DNA of 64,000 nucleotides from Falciphora oryzae (lineage: Eukaryota; Ascomycota; Sordariomycetes; Magnaporthales; Magnaporthaceae): the NCBI GenBank assembly GCA_000733355.1, contig JNVV01000011.1, positions 610,679 through 674,678 on the forward strand, written 5' to 3'. Under the pieces are notes generated by a model that was not told where the DNA came from, did no database searches, and saw only the letters and a program-made list of their open reading frames with translations. The position numbers and the translations under genes are program-made. Positions 1 through 10,376 of this stretch are shown one piece after another; position 1 is the first letter of the stretch; each line of letters begins with the position of its first letter.

Positions 1-757
1 TACATTGACGCGACACCCAGCGCGGGCGGCCTGCTTGAGAGCGGATTCTTCGGCTCCTCGTCGGCTAGTATCGACAAAGAGGTGTACCGGGCGGACCAGA
101 TGGTGCGGGACGCGTGCGACGTGCGCATCATGCCCGAGATGTTGGCGCTGTACACGCAGGAGTGGGAGGAGAAGACGGCGGCCGAGAAGGCCCGCGAGGC
201 CGAGATCACCCGGCGCGACGCCGAGATTGAAGAACTCAAGGGATCCAACCACGCGGCCACCATCAAGATCCGCAAGTTCGAGGAGCAGCTCCAGGTCAAC
301 GACTTGGAGCAGACGACCCTGGCGACGCAGCTGGTGCACCTCAAGGTGGAAAACCAGGAGCTCAGGGACGAGACGGAGTCGCTGCGCGAGCAGGTCAAGA
401 CGCTCCGAGAACTGCTCCAGGACCAGCCGGCCGAGCTCGAGAAGGCTTGGCAGGAGGAGCGCGCGGGCTTGCTCGAGCGCAACGAGAAGGTGGCCAAGGA
501 GAAGAGAAGGGTTGAGTGCGAGATGGCGGATCTCGAGGAGCAGCTGGTTAAGACCAAGATGGAGTACGCCGAGGTAAGAACTAACTCTCCCTTGTCCCGT
601 TCTCCCTTGTCCCGTTGCCTGCCCCCTCCCATCACCACCAACCATCCTTTATTGTGAAAACCATACTGACTAGCTCTGTTTCTTGTCGGTAAAGATCAAC
701 TCACAGCACGAGACCCTCACCAGGAGGTGGACTGACCTAAAGAGACAATTTGCTTAA
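1..757 (+). CDS. TBC-domain Rab GTPase-activating protein, C-terminal part (partial)
   Basis: The reading frame is open from base 1, so the gene starts upstream of the window. The visible exon (1-573) ends at GAG|GTAAGA. A second exon from 695 (acceptor TAAAG) to the TAA at 755-757 adds about 20 residues. The visible 211 residues begin with the end of a TBC-type region (EVYRADQMVRDACDVRIMP) followed by a long heptad-rich coiled coil rich in E, K, Q and L. This arrangement, TBC domain then coiled coil, is that of Gyp5/EVI5-like Rab GAPs, which speed GTP hydrolysis by Rab proteins in vesicle traffic. The catalytic Arg and Gln fingers would lie upstream and cannot be seen, so the family is inferred from the tail alone. 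The gene converges on the eS6 gene. Confidence 0.7.
586..615 (+). repeat. 15-bp perfect tandem duplication inside an intron
   Basis: The unit TCTCCCTTGTCCCGT occurs twice back to back within the 121-nt last intron of the TBC-domain gene. It lengthens the intron without touching the donor (574) or acceptor (694). Confidence 0.9.
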
Positions 758-956
758 TGACTGCCCTCAAGGGTGTCTTACGGCCGCGGTTTTAATCATG
801 TTCACAAATGATGAGTTTAATCCTCCAAAGAAAAAAAAAAAAACAGCGATCATCGTCCTCTTTTTTTTTTTCTTCTTTCCCTTTGTTGTCTGTCACTACT
901 CCGTTTCGAATTCCCGTCATGTCTTCCAGCTCCATCTTGTTTCCCATCCTATTCAC

Positions 957-987
<31 letters not shown>

Positions 988-1802
988 CCACGACACAGGA
1001 AAGGGATTGGCGTTTTTTTCCGTTTTCCAAGACATCGCATTCACATACCAGGGAGGACTAAGGGGGTCCGCGCGCATATTTTTTTGATGATGGAAAGAAA
1101 AAGAAGACTCAGGAAAAAGAAGAAATGCCCAAGAACGGACATGAAATGGATAGGCAGAAAGAGATTGAACATATGTGATCTGCTTGTTTGGGAATGTGAA
1201 AGCAGCCTGTCTTGTTTTCTCGTTGCCTCTCCTCACTGCCACTTGTTTTTCTATAATGCTCTTTTTGCTCGACGTCTTTTGTTGAACCCCTATTTTGTTT
1301 GTTTTTTTTCTTCGCTTAGCATTTTGTGTTCTCCATAACCACCGCCCTAGACGGGCCTTTAGACCATCGGAGACGATTTTTTTTTTTTTTTTTCATCTTA
1401 GTCTAGTGCCTCCAACACAGAATATCCAGCTAGCCGACTCCAGCCATCCTCCCGCGGCGGGTTCCTTGGTGGGGAAGGACACCAAGGTTGCCTGCCTTGG
1501 ATACCTCAGCAAGCCATCATGTCACAGCGCAAAGTGCAGTCACATGAACAAATCGAACCGAGCCGCAAAGAATTATCGCCTTCCAAATGCAAGCATGAAA
1601 ACGTGAGAGGCATGAACCATCTCCCACACTGTATCCCATGATGTGATAACAAAAGCCTAAAGGATGCCCATGGGCAAGCAAGCCGAAAAAGTCGCCATAC
1701 CATTCCTGCACCTTGAGCCGATTGTTTTTCTTTTCCCAGAAATGCAAACACGCGAACCCGGTTCCTATTCATAAGACCACAAAAAACGCCGCCAACACAT
1801 GC
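758..1802. other. Convergent intergenic region with long poly-T tracts
   Basis: This holds the 3' flanks of the converging TBC-domain and eS6 genes. Several T tracts and A tracts occur, the longest a run of 26 T at 957-982, with another near 1378-1394. No conserved protein or RNA gene was recognised. The small open frames here run through homopolymers and look like chance. Confidence 0.6.
957..982 (+). repeat. Poly-T homopolymer (26 nt)
   Basis: An uninterrupted T run lies between two convergent genes. It is probably slippage-prone and its length may be unreliable in the assembly. Confidence 0.85.
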
Positions 1803-3191
1803 TTACTTGCGCATGGAGCTGGCCCTCCGCTTGCGGGCCTCCGACTTGACGGCCTTGGCCTCGGCCACACGCTTGGCGAGGATCTGGGCGTACTCGTTCT
1901 GTAGTCGCGAAGCATCGCGTTGGGTTAGCGGACTGTGAATGTGCTGGCCAGATGCCTGTCAAGGGAGAGGGGTTACACGTACGGCAGCGTCCTTGACCTT
2001 CTCGGACTGGCGCTTCTTGAGTGCGATGCGGTGGCGCTTGTGCTGCAGGCGCTGGGGGGTGACCAGGCGCTGGATCTTGGGGGCCTTGGTGTAAGGCTTC
2101 TTGCCCTCGCCCTTGGGCTGGACCTCGCGGCGGATGACGTACTTCCGCACCTGTTGTGGAAAGGAACAAAAACGTATCCCGTATTAGTCTCTCTCATGAT
2201 GTTTGTTTTCCCGGATAAGTGTGTCTCGTCGTCGATCCGGCGTAACCAGCCTCCTCCTTTAACTCCTTGTTCCGTTCTCCAGTCTCGGTCCGCAGCGGCG
2301 GGGGGATGGGACGGCGAAAGGCGGACAAGAGGAGGCGGTTTTATACTCAGACTCTACCCGTCGAGGACCGCCACGCCGCGTTCAGTCGAACGGGCGGGCG
2401 GGCTCGACGAGCAGGCGAAGACGGGGACAGCAGCATAAGCAGCAAACACGTACATCGTCTTCCTTGCTGAGGTCGAAGAACTTGCGGATCTTGGTGGCAC
2501 GCTTGGGGCCAAGGCGCTTGGGGTGGACGACATCGGTGAGGCCGGGGATGTCCTGCTCGCCGCGCTTGGCGATGGACAGAGCCAGGACGGACAGGTCCAT
2601 GCCGACGATGCAGCCGCGGACCGACTTGCGCTTGCGCTCACCAGTGCGGCGGGCGCGGTAGCACGAGTGGCCATCAGACAGCAGGAGGCGGACACGGTTG
2701 GGCAGCAGGACACCCTGCTTCATGGGGAAACCCTGCTTGTCGTTGCCACCGGTGATCTTGAAGATGTAGCCCTTCCACTCATCGCCAAGGGCCTCGGCGG
2801 AGACCTCCTGGCCCATCTGCAGAGAGGAAGAAAATTCGTGTTAGCTTCTTTAATCTTTCCCCAGCTCCTCGGCCGTGCAGCGGAAGCAGGCGTTGACCAG
2901 AAACACCGCCAGTCGACCATTCTCCCATCCCGAACCGGCGGGCAGCCAGCAGCCAGCCAGCCCACTGCCCATCCAAAGCACGCGGGCCAGATATCCGATG
3001 AATAAACATAGCACCGGGTATGCTAGCGGCGGCGGACGGCTGGCGGCTGGCTAAGAGCAGGTCGATCGGTCGGCTGGTTTTGTCGAGGGACAACGTACGC
3101 GCTTCTCCATGAAGACCCTCAGCTTGCGCTCATCCTCGACCTCGATGAGCTTCTGGGCTCCGGTGCTCGGGTTGCTGATGTTCAACTTCAT
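1803..3191 (-). CDS. rps6: 40S ribosomal protein eS6
   Basis: Four exons (3191-3099, 2816-2454, 2150-1983, 1898-1803) give 239 residues, the normal eS6 length. The start reads [13 protein letters not shown]. The conserved core follows, with [43 protein letters not shown] and [15 protein letters not shown]. The C-terminus ends [10 protein letters not shown], the basic tail whose serines are phosphorylated in eS6 of other eukaryotes downstream of TOR-type kinases. All three introns are phase 0 with donors GTACGT, GTACGT and GTACGT. eS6 sits at the base of the small subunit and takes part in ribosome assembly and translational control. Its promoter region is shared with the divergent DPH1 gene. 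The function is essentially certain; the intron borders are by consensus. Confidence 0.97.
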
Positions 3192-3910
3192 CTTGGCAAA
3201 GTTTCCTTGTCAATCGGCCTACTGGAGGGTGCGATTGAGGTCTTTGGGCGGGTGGTCGTCGGTGATGAAGTTCCGGCGATATTTTTTTTCGGCTGGGACA
3301 AGGAGAGAAAAGTTGCAAGGAGAGTCCGCCAGCCGCCAGGAAATTTGGCTTTGTGTGGGCTCCTAGGGCATGCGAGGGGAAAATGGGTGTGGTGGCCCGT
3401 GCCCGCGGGTTTTCTCGAGCCGCCACTCCCCACCTGCGACGTCCCCTGTCGACTTATGTAATCATATTGCTCTGCGTCAGGTGCTCTCACTCGAGGTGTG
3501 ACGAAAGGGAATTGATGTCTGAAATCCCGCCCCTGGAACTCAAGGATGGCAACAACGCTCACAATTTCATGATGAGGCGACGGAAGCAAGGATAGCCATT
3601 CTTGACTATTTAGCTCATATACCAGGCCTGGCATGCAAAGCAAAGGCCATAAAAGGAGTTTTAAAAAAAGACACCGCGAAGAGCTGTTGCGCATCTACTC
3701 TGTAAGACACCCACCCCATCCTGTGCCAGGCGAAGTTCAAGCAGCCCCGCGGACACTGCTGAGGTGGGGCAGTAGAGTCAACGCCACTTAGAAAGACTCT
3801 ATCAACTTGTTCCTCACACCCCTTACTCCCGTCTTGCACGTGAATTTGGGGCCTATATCAAAAGAGGCTGTTTTTGGCTTGTGCCCGAGCGGTCTGGCCC
3901 GCCTCCGAAA
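3192..3910. other. Divergent promoter region, rps6 / dph1
   Basis: This 719-bp region separates two genes transcribed away from each other. No open frame with recognisable coding character was found. It should hold both promoters and both 5' leaders; I could not assign specific factor sites. Confidence 0.6.
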
Positions 3911-5355
3911 ATGGAAGACGACCGCGCCCTAGTAGATGTTGGCATCGCCGCCGACATCGAGCAGAGCTACTCCCAGGCCAGCGCCCCAGAGCAGGTGGTC
4001 AAACAGCCCAAGAAGAGATTTGTGGGCAGGAGAACTGCGGCAGCAGCAGCGCAAACTTCAAACGCTGCTTCAGACTCTGGCGATGCAGGGAGCGCACAGA
4101 GCGGGGCGATTCAAGGCAAGCAAGTTGCAAGCTGGTGGGCCCCTGCCTGGTGAGCAGAGTCACTGTCTAACAATGCCTCCCTCCAACAGTGGCACAGCCA
4201 AAGAGGGCGCCGCGGCTGCTCAACCAGGTGCCGCCCGAGCTGCTGGCAGATGTCGAGCTCAAGGCGGCAATCGCGCTGCTGCCGGCCAACTACTCGTTCG
4301 AGATCCACAAGACCATCCACAGGATCCGGACGCTGGGAGCCAAGCGCGTGGCACTGCAGATGCCCGAGGGCCTGCTCCTGTTCGCCACCACCATCTCGGA
4401 TATCCTGACCCAGTTCTGTCCTGGCGTCGAGACGCTCATCATGGGCGACGTGACCTATGGCGCCTGCTGCATCGACGACTACACGGCCCGCGCCCTGGGC
4501 TGCGACCTGCTGGTGCACTACGCCCACAGCTGTCTCATCCCCGTCGACGTGACCAAGATCAAGACCCTCTACGTCTTTGTCGACATCAGCATCGACACCT
4601 CGCACCTGCTGGCTACCCTCGAGCGCAACTTTTCCGCGGGGAGCACCATCGCCCTCGTCGGCACCATCCAGTTCAACGCCACCATCCACGGCGTCCGCTC
4701 CACGCTCGAGAAGGCCGGCTTCGGCGTCCTCGTGCCCCAGATCGCGCCGCTGTCGCGCGGCGAGATCCTGGGCTGCACGTCTCCCCACCTGTCCCGCGGC
4801 GCCGCCGCCGACAAGAAGGTCGACCTGATCCTGTACCTCGGCGACGGCCGCTTCCACCTCGAGAGTATCATGATCCACAACCCGGACGTGCCGGCGTACC
4901 GCTACGACCCCTACTCGCGCCGCCTGACGCGCGAGGAGTACGGCCACGCCGAGATGCAGGACCTGCGGCGCGCCGCCATCTCGGCCGCAAAGAAGGCGCG
5001 CAAGTGGGGGTTGATCCTGGGCTCGCTGGGCCGCCAGGGGAACCCGCACGCCCTCGCCCTCATCGAGCGCCGCCTGGCCGCCCTGGGCGTCCCCTGCGTC
5101 AACCTGTGCCTCAGCGAGATCTTTCCGGGCAAGCTGGCCGCCATGACCGACGTCGAGTGCTGGGTCCAGGTGGCGTGCCCGCGCCTGAGCATCGACTGGG
5201 GCTATGCGTTCCCGCGCCCGCTGCTGACGGCGTACGAGGCTCTCGTCGCCCTGGGCGAACGTGAGGATTGGGGGTCGGGGCCGTACCCCATGGACTACTA
5301 CGGCAAGGAAGGGCTAGGGAGGACGAAGCCGCTCGCCGCTGTTGGGGCGGCGTAG
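3911..5355 (+). CDS. dph1: 2-(3-amino-3-carboxypropyl)histidine synthase subunit Dph1
   Basis: This is the first enzyme of diphthamide synthesis. With Dph2 it transfers an aminocarboxypropyl group from S-adenosylmethionine to a histidine of elongation factor eEF2 by radical iron-sulfur chemistry. Two exons, 3911-4115 and 4190-5355, give 456 residues, close to the usual 420-450. Three cysteines have the spacing known for Dph1/Dph2 cluster ligands: C161 in YGACC, C264 in ILGCTS and C398 in VQVACPRLS. The N-terminal 70 residues are low complexity. The intron is unusual: only a GC donor (AAG|GCAAGC at 4116) joins in frame to the good acceptor CTCCAACAG (4189), with a CTAAC branch site at 4167-4171. 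The nearby GTGAGC at 4150 gives the wrong phase and a 40-nt intron. The gene is divergent from rps6 and converges on CTF8. Confidence 0.95.
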
Positions 5356-5680
5356 CCGTTGTATCCATTATATCATCTGGTATAAGAAGAAGAAAAATTA
5401 AAGAAACTCTAGACACTATGCCATCTATGCTGTGTGAAGTGCCCTGCTTCCTCTCCCTCTCGGTGCCCATTCAACCGAAGGAGGAATGGAATTGCCATTA
5501 CCCCAAGTGATATTTTTGGACGGGATCCATTCTCTGAAGGTCCCTTTTGCGCCTTTCGTTTATGCTCGAATTGCCTTGCTCCTTCAAAGATCACGATCAC
5601 GCCCCGAAGTGCCAATGACGGCCGCAACAAATTAGGGTGAGAAGAAGAAAATACACGATAAAAGAAGAAGCCAAGGAATC
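5356..5680. other. Convergent intergenic region, dph1 / ctf8
   Basis: This 325-bp stretch is A-rich in places (AGAAGAAGAAAAATTAAAG near 5385-5403) and fits 3' untranslated ends of both genes. No further feature was seen. Confidence 0.6.
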
Positions 5681-6190
5681 TCACCCAGCCGGAACACCAA
5701 TCGGCTCGGGCCGTTGCGAGAACATGAGCTTGTAGCGGACAATCTCGACCACCTCGAGCGCGCCGTCCCCTCCCACGCCATCGTCGCCCTCCTCCCCTTC
5801 CCCGCCCTCCTCCTGCGACGTCGCCCTCCTGCGGCGGCGGATCACGGCGACGGGCCTGGGCAGCTTCTTGATCTCGCCCGTGAGGCGCTGGTTGACGCCG
5901 ACGTAGAGGTACACTCGCTTCATCCAGGCGCCGCCGTCCTCGGATCGGCCGGGGACGTACTCGGGGAAGTCGAGGCGGCCGACCCTGGTCAGCGCCGACG
6001 GCGACGGCGACGAGGCCTCCTCCTCGCCTGTGTTGATGGCGCCCTGCAGCTCGAGGAGCGCGAGCCCCGACGGGGTGTGCAGGAGCGGCGGTAAGGGGCT
6101 TTGGAGGGCCGTGTTGGATGAGGAGGGCTGACGCAGCGGTGGGTGAAGCGTTGCGGTCGACGCTGACATGGCGGAGACCCCGTTGGGCAT
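5681..6190 (-). CDS. ctf8: Chromosome transmission fidelity protein 8 (Ctf8)
   Basis: Ctf8 is a small subunit of the alternative clamp loader Ctf18-RFC. There it works with Dcc1 and Ctf18 to load or unload PCNA and to support sister-chromatid cohesion. The 169-residue product holds the family core: LPPLLHTPSGLALLELQG near residue 35, then RLDFPEYVPG, then MKRVYLYVGVNQRLTGEIKK, and the terminal YKLMFSQRPEPIG. An acidic Gly/Glu insertion (EEGGEGEEGDDGVGGDG) lies between the last two blocks. ATG at 6190 is the first in frame; the frame stays open another 110 bases upstream without an ATG, so a short 5' exon cannot be excluded. The gene converges on DPH1. Confidence 0.85.
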   Translation of the reverse strand: MPNGVSAMSASTATLHPPLRQPSSSNTALQSPLPPLLHTPSGLALLELQGAINTGEEEASSPSPSALTRVGRLDFPEYVPGRSEDGGAWMKRVYLYVGVNQRLTGEIKKLPRPVAVIRRRRRATSQEEGGEGEEGDDGVGGDGALEVVEIVRYKLMFSQRPEPIGVPAG

Positions 6191-6665
6191 GCTGGCTATG
6201 GAGGACACGGTGGGGAAGATGAGAGTTGCCGACCGCTCACTGAGGCGTTGAGGTGTGCCGGTGAAGTTGGTCGGGTGGGTTGCGGTCTTGTCTTCGGGAG
6301 TTCACAATTTGACATCAGATCCTAAGGATCGCTGACTGAGGGGAGTGAGAAATGCGGGACAGAGATTGAAGCTTGAAAAATGACTGATCAAAGACAGCGC
6401 AGCAACACCAGCACTCAATGTCAAAACAACAAGCAAGAAAGGCGCACGTTATATTTCAAGTGAATTTTCAATGATTAGTTACCCATTATGGGATATTTAC
6501 AATCAAATGCAACCGCGATGCATCGACGCCATCTCCTTCGTGGTCGATTGATACAAGGCATTCCATTCGTTCGTTTATCATGTTCATTTTCATAAACCCC
6601 CCTTATTTTTCATTGAAGCCATTTCGTGTTCTGATCCAGCGTGGGAAACCCATGGGCTCCGCGAC
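6191..6665. other. Intergenic region, ctf8 upstream / aldose-epimerase gene downstream
   Basis: This AT-richer stretch lies upstream of ctf8 and downstream of the aldose-epimerase-like gene, both on the minus strand. No coding feature was recognised. Confidence 0.5.
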
Positions 6666-7883
6666 TTAGACGTGACTGAACCTGTAGCTGGCCTGGAGGA
6701 CATAGGGGTCATCGCCGGGGCCGAAGATCTGCTTCTTGCTGCGCTGCCAGCTGGGCTGGTTGATGGCGTCGATGTAGTCCTGGACCTCGAGCACGATGCA
6801 GCCGTCCTTGGCGATGGTGCGCGGGAATTTGGGGTCGCCGTTGATGCCCTGCGTCTTCTTGAGCGGCATCGAGCCGTCCTGGCCGCCGCACGAGTACATC
6901 TGGAACGCATCCTGGTCCGAGAAGATGTCGAGCCTGATGCCGGACCAGTCCGACCACACCGACGCCACGGGGCCCGAGGTGCGCCAGTCGTACGGCCCGT
7001 CCTGCGCCCGGTTGACGAGCCAGCAGTTGTCGTAGCCGGTGCAGTTGAAGCCGCAGTTGCCGAGCATCTCCGGGCTGGAGAAGTTGGCGCCGATCTGCTT
7101 GGGCGCGCTCCAGAAGTCGTTGACCGAATACTTCTGGTTGGCGAGGATGTCGCCCGTCGGGATGAGGATGTTGTCGACGTCGACGCGCTGGCCGCCGTTG
7201 GGGATGTGGAACGTGTGGTTGTAGATCTTGTTGGTCTCGTTGTTGGAGAAGCCATCCAGGTTCCAGTACGCGTGGCTGGTCAGCATGATGGGCGTCTTCT
7301 TGGTGGTCGAGACGGCGATGATCTTGAAGTCCCACGTCATGTTGCCCAGCGTGTACGTCACGTACGAGACGACCTCGCCGGGGAACCCTTGCTCGCCGTC
7401 CGGGTCGACAATGGAGAAAGTGATGCTGTCTTTGCTGTGCGACACAACGGTGAAGTTGCGCCAGTCCCAGCCGTTGGGCCCGCCGTGGAGCGTGTTGAGA
7501 CCATTCGGATGCTCGGGCGTCTTGTGCTCGTTGGGCAGGATGTGGAACCTCTCCCCGTCTATCTCAAAGGTGCTGTTCTTGATGCGGTTCGCATACCGGC
7601 CCGGCACGCCACCAAAATGGTCGTGCTTCTTGTCCTCGGTGAAGTGCGTGGCGTTGTCGAAGCCCGTTACGATGTCCCGACGGATGCCGTACCGGTCGTT
7701 GACGAACAGGTTGGCCACCGAGGCGCCGTAGGGAACAAAGGCGGCCGAGATGCCTTCGCCGTAGATCCAGTACTTGCCGTCGGCGTCGGGCTGCGGCTTT
7801 GTCGCGTTGCTACTGCCTCTCGTGGCCTGCGCCGAGCAGAAGGGCAGCAGGCATGCACCCAGTGAGAGCAGAGAATGCCTCAT
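6666..7883 (-). CDS. Secreted aldose 1-epimerase (galactose mutarotase)-like protein
   Basis: This single-exon gene encodes 405 residues. ATG at 7883 is chosen because it starts a clear signal peptide (MRHSLLSLGACLLPFCSAQA); the frame is open further upstream but has no ATG. The mature part has the mutarotase family landmarks: GRYANRI around R100, TLHGGPNGWDW around H133, and SHAYWNLDG with H204 as the likely catalytic base, plus a C-terminal Glu in GCIVLEVQDYIDA. There are many N-glycosylation sequons (for example NATK, NSTF, NMTW, NETN, NHTF, NFSS, NCTG), which fits passage through the secretory pathway. Family enzymes interconvert alpha and beta anomers of aldoses. For secreted fungal members the substrate is not known, so only the general activity is inferred. 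The upstream minus-strand sequence carries a TATA-like element. Confidence 0.88.
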   Translation of the reverse strand: MRHSLLSLGACLLPFCSAQATRGSSNATKPQPDADGKYWIYGEGISAAFVPYGASVANLFVNDRYGIRRDIVTGFDNATHFTEDKKHDHFGGVPGRYANRIKNSTFEIDGERFHILPNEHKTPEHPNGLNTLHGGPNGWDWRNFTVVSHSKDSITFSIVDPDGEQGFPGEVVSYVTYTLGNMTWDFKIIAVSTTKKTPIMLTSHAYWNLDGFSNNETNKIYNHTFHIPNGGQRVDVDNILIPTGDILANQKYSVNDFWSAPKQIGANFSSPEMLGNCGFNCTGYDNCWLVNRAQDGPYDWRTSGPVASVWSDWSGIRLDIFSDQDAFQMYSCGGQDGSMPLKKTQGINGDPKFPRTIAKDGCIVLEVQDYIDAINQPSWQRSKKQIFGPGDDPYVLQASYRFSHV

Positions 7884-10376
7884 GGTTGCTTGGCGGGCAG
7901 ATAGACAAGAGCGCACCGGATAGCAGCAGCAGCTGGGAAGAGGTATATATCTGGGGAGGCCTAGGGCCCGAAGGGGAGACAGAGAACGGACGACGACCAA
8001 GGCAAAAAAACCCAATCCTAGGAGAGTGAGGGAACCGAGGTTGGGACGGCATCTTTATACTCAGAGGTAGGCATGCAGGTACGGCAGCATATTACGTTCC
8101 CACACAGGCTGCGACTCGTTGTCCTCCCCCTTCTCCTCATCCTGCTCCTTATCCGGCCCAGGACGGGTGCGTCTCCCACAACCCACACCGACGTGGTAAC
8201 CAGGTAGCAAGGTATGGGGCGGGGATTGCTTACGACCTCCAAACGATTTGAGCCGGACCGTTGGTAAAGACAGGGGTTGGGGTGAGGAGGTGGGAATGGG
8301 GTAGACGGGGAAGCAAGCAAGCTTTGAATTTACCCCAAGACCTAGGAAGGTATGGAAGGACGGACTTGGTTCTCCACTCCACCCGGGTCGTCCTGGCAGA
8401 GGGCTGGCAACAGTCGGAGACTCGGGGTATTAACCGAATGATGGACACAGGAAGGGTCAAGACGAGTGTGGCAAGGGAGCCCCTTTTTACCTTCTTTGCT
8501 CTTCAGTCCATTTTTACTGCTTGGTATCATCCAAGATGGAAATCCAGCCTCTGGGCGAGATCATCGAGACGGTAGTATGTGTGCCACGCGTCAAGGTTGC
8601 TTGCTGTCACTGCTCACCCGTGCTTACGGGCAGTTGGTTGTCCTAGACGTAGAACCTGGGACTTGCGGCGTTGGCAGAACGTTCTGTCCCCGTGGGGATA
8701 AGGAGAAGATGAGGGTAGCGGTCACGGTGGAGCATCATTCCAAGGGTGGCTGGGGAAACCCGGGGAGATCTCGTGATGGAGCAGGGAAGCATAGGGATTC
8801 CTGTAGAATGCGTGTGTCGGTGTTCGAGCTGGATTGGAGATGAATACGCGATCCACTCATCGCTCTGCCCGCACGGGCCCGCCGAATGCGCGTCTTGATG
8901 CATGAGTTGGCAAGGTATGGAGATATGAGGTGAGGTGGTGAACCCTTGGTTTTCGGGCCAAACAGTCTGGACTTGAACGAGCAGACGGACAGCGCAAGGG
9001 AGTGGAGAGAGCAGGAGAAAACACGCCCACCGGACGACCTTTGGGGCCAAGGTTGCACCGCGAACCACTTAGCCGAGCGTTGCAACAGGAGCCGTTGGGC
9101 CAGACCGCCATCTCGGCCGGGGATCGCGGACGAACAAAAGTCCGCCTATGCCGACCTGTCGGTTAAACACGAGACGGTATGACTAGGTAGTCTAGCCCAG
9201 CGGGTGATTAAAAAGATGAACAAGATATCTACAGCAGCGAAGCCGGTGCGCACGGCGAAGGAGCGTGAAAAATAAACGGTAAAATTAAAGAATGAACGAA
9301 TGACGTCGGCAAAGGTTCGATCCATCTCGGCCGGAACTGCTGCAGCTGCGGGGGACCCGTCGGTGCAGCATGGCTGATGATTGGTGCGGTAGCAGCCACT
9401 GCGCGGGGCTTCCCCAATCTCTAGCCCCAACCACCAATGCTTCTTCTGGCAAATGATCTCCGCGTGCCGGTCCAAAATGCGGGGTTCTCATACTCCAAAT
9501 CGGGGATCTTTTGCTTACGAGGATGGGGAAATTCCCTGGGAGCTTGTCGTTGATGCACTGTTCCTATCCCTTCTGTCTCGTCACCTGTGTTTCTTTTGCA
9601 AGTCCCAGACCAATAAACCCTCAGGGGTGTATAGCTTTTGCAGCCCAGCCGCCTGCGAGGGAGCTTCGGCCAATTCGCACCCCCAGCGGCTTCTCATCAG
9701 CGAACTCCAAGTGGCTGTAATGTTTCGTACGATTAGGCAAATATCTTGGACATCTCGTCGATAAACTTAATGCTGTCGTTCTGCATATTGCGAGAAGAAC
9801 CCTTGAGGGTGCTGAGTAGCGGTGTTGGAGCTGGCAACGATCTTCTCAGGAACAAAACAACGAAAGGTGTGGAATGACACTCGGGTTGTTTTGTGGTTTA
9901 GGAATGATCATGGCTGGCGCTTTAGGAAGGATTCTAGAGGATGGAAAGGGTTCCCAGAGCCTTAAGAGTCCGGGAATTTGCTCATGCTTTTTTGAACCTT
10001 CGAGGCGATGGCGCCCAGAGATACCTGCCCTCTTTAGCTGCTCCTCCTGACCCCTGTTGAGCTTGCCCACCCATGGCTATCACGGCTGGCTGCCTCTTGT
10101 GAACACGGCAAAGCCACAGCCAAGGGAGGGCAGACATGACAGCCATACAGAAACCATTGATTCCAGCCGCAAGCCGAGGACATACCGTCCAAAACAAGAT
10201 TCCTTCCCTTAATTGTCCTTTGTCCTATGCCCTCTCGGGGCATCATCCCCATGGTTAAACAATAGAGTTCCATTGCGCACAAGATACCAAAAGTGCCTAC
10301 CTAGGTGCCTATCACCAACCTACTTAAATCACAGATAGAAGATTAAGAGACAGTCAGAACCGAAAAAAGACACAGC
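7884..10376. other. Large intergenic region (2.5 kb)
   Basis: This stretch lies between the promoter of the aldose-epimerase gene (-) and the 3' end of the V-ATPase subunit B gene (-). I found no open frame with a family signature, no intron-linked coding pattern and no tRNA. A box-B-like GGTTCGATCC at about 9315 has no matching box A or cloverleaf. It may hold an unrecognised non-coding RNA or an extended regulatory region. Confidence 0.5.
7943..7950 (-). promoter_or_regulatory. TATA-like element upstream of the aldose-epimerase gene
   Basis: The minus strand reads ATATATACC about 60 nt before the ATG at 7883. The distance suits a TATA box with a short leader. It is a single weak motif and no transcript start is known. 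Confidence 0.3.

Noticed and set aside
4150..4189. GT-AG intron in DPH1 using GTGAGC at 4150
   Set aside because: Gives the wrong reading phase into the conserved second exon and an intron of only 40 nt; the GC donor at 4116 solves both.
3936..5264. 442-codon frame overlapping DPH1 in another frame
   Set aside because: Arg/Pro-rich out-of-frame shadow of the DPH1 coding sequence.
6672..7865. 397-codon plus-strand frame opposite the aldose-epimerase gene
   Set aside because: Antisense shadow; the minus-strand product has a signal peptide and family motifs.
9310..9330. Box-B-like GGTTCGATCC suggesting a tRNA gene
   Set aside because: No box A (TGGC..AGT..) or acceptor stem lies at the right distance on either side.
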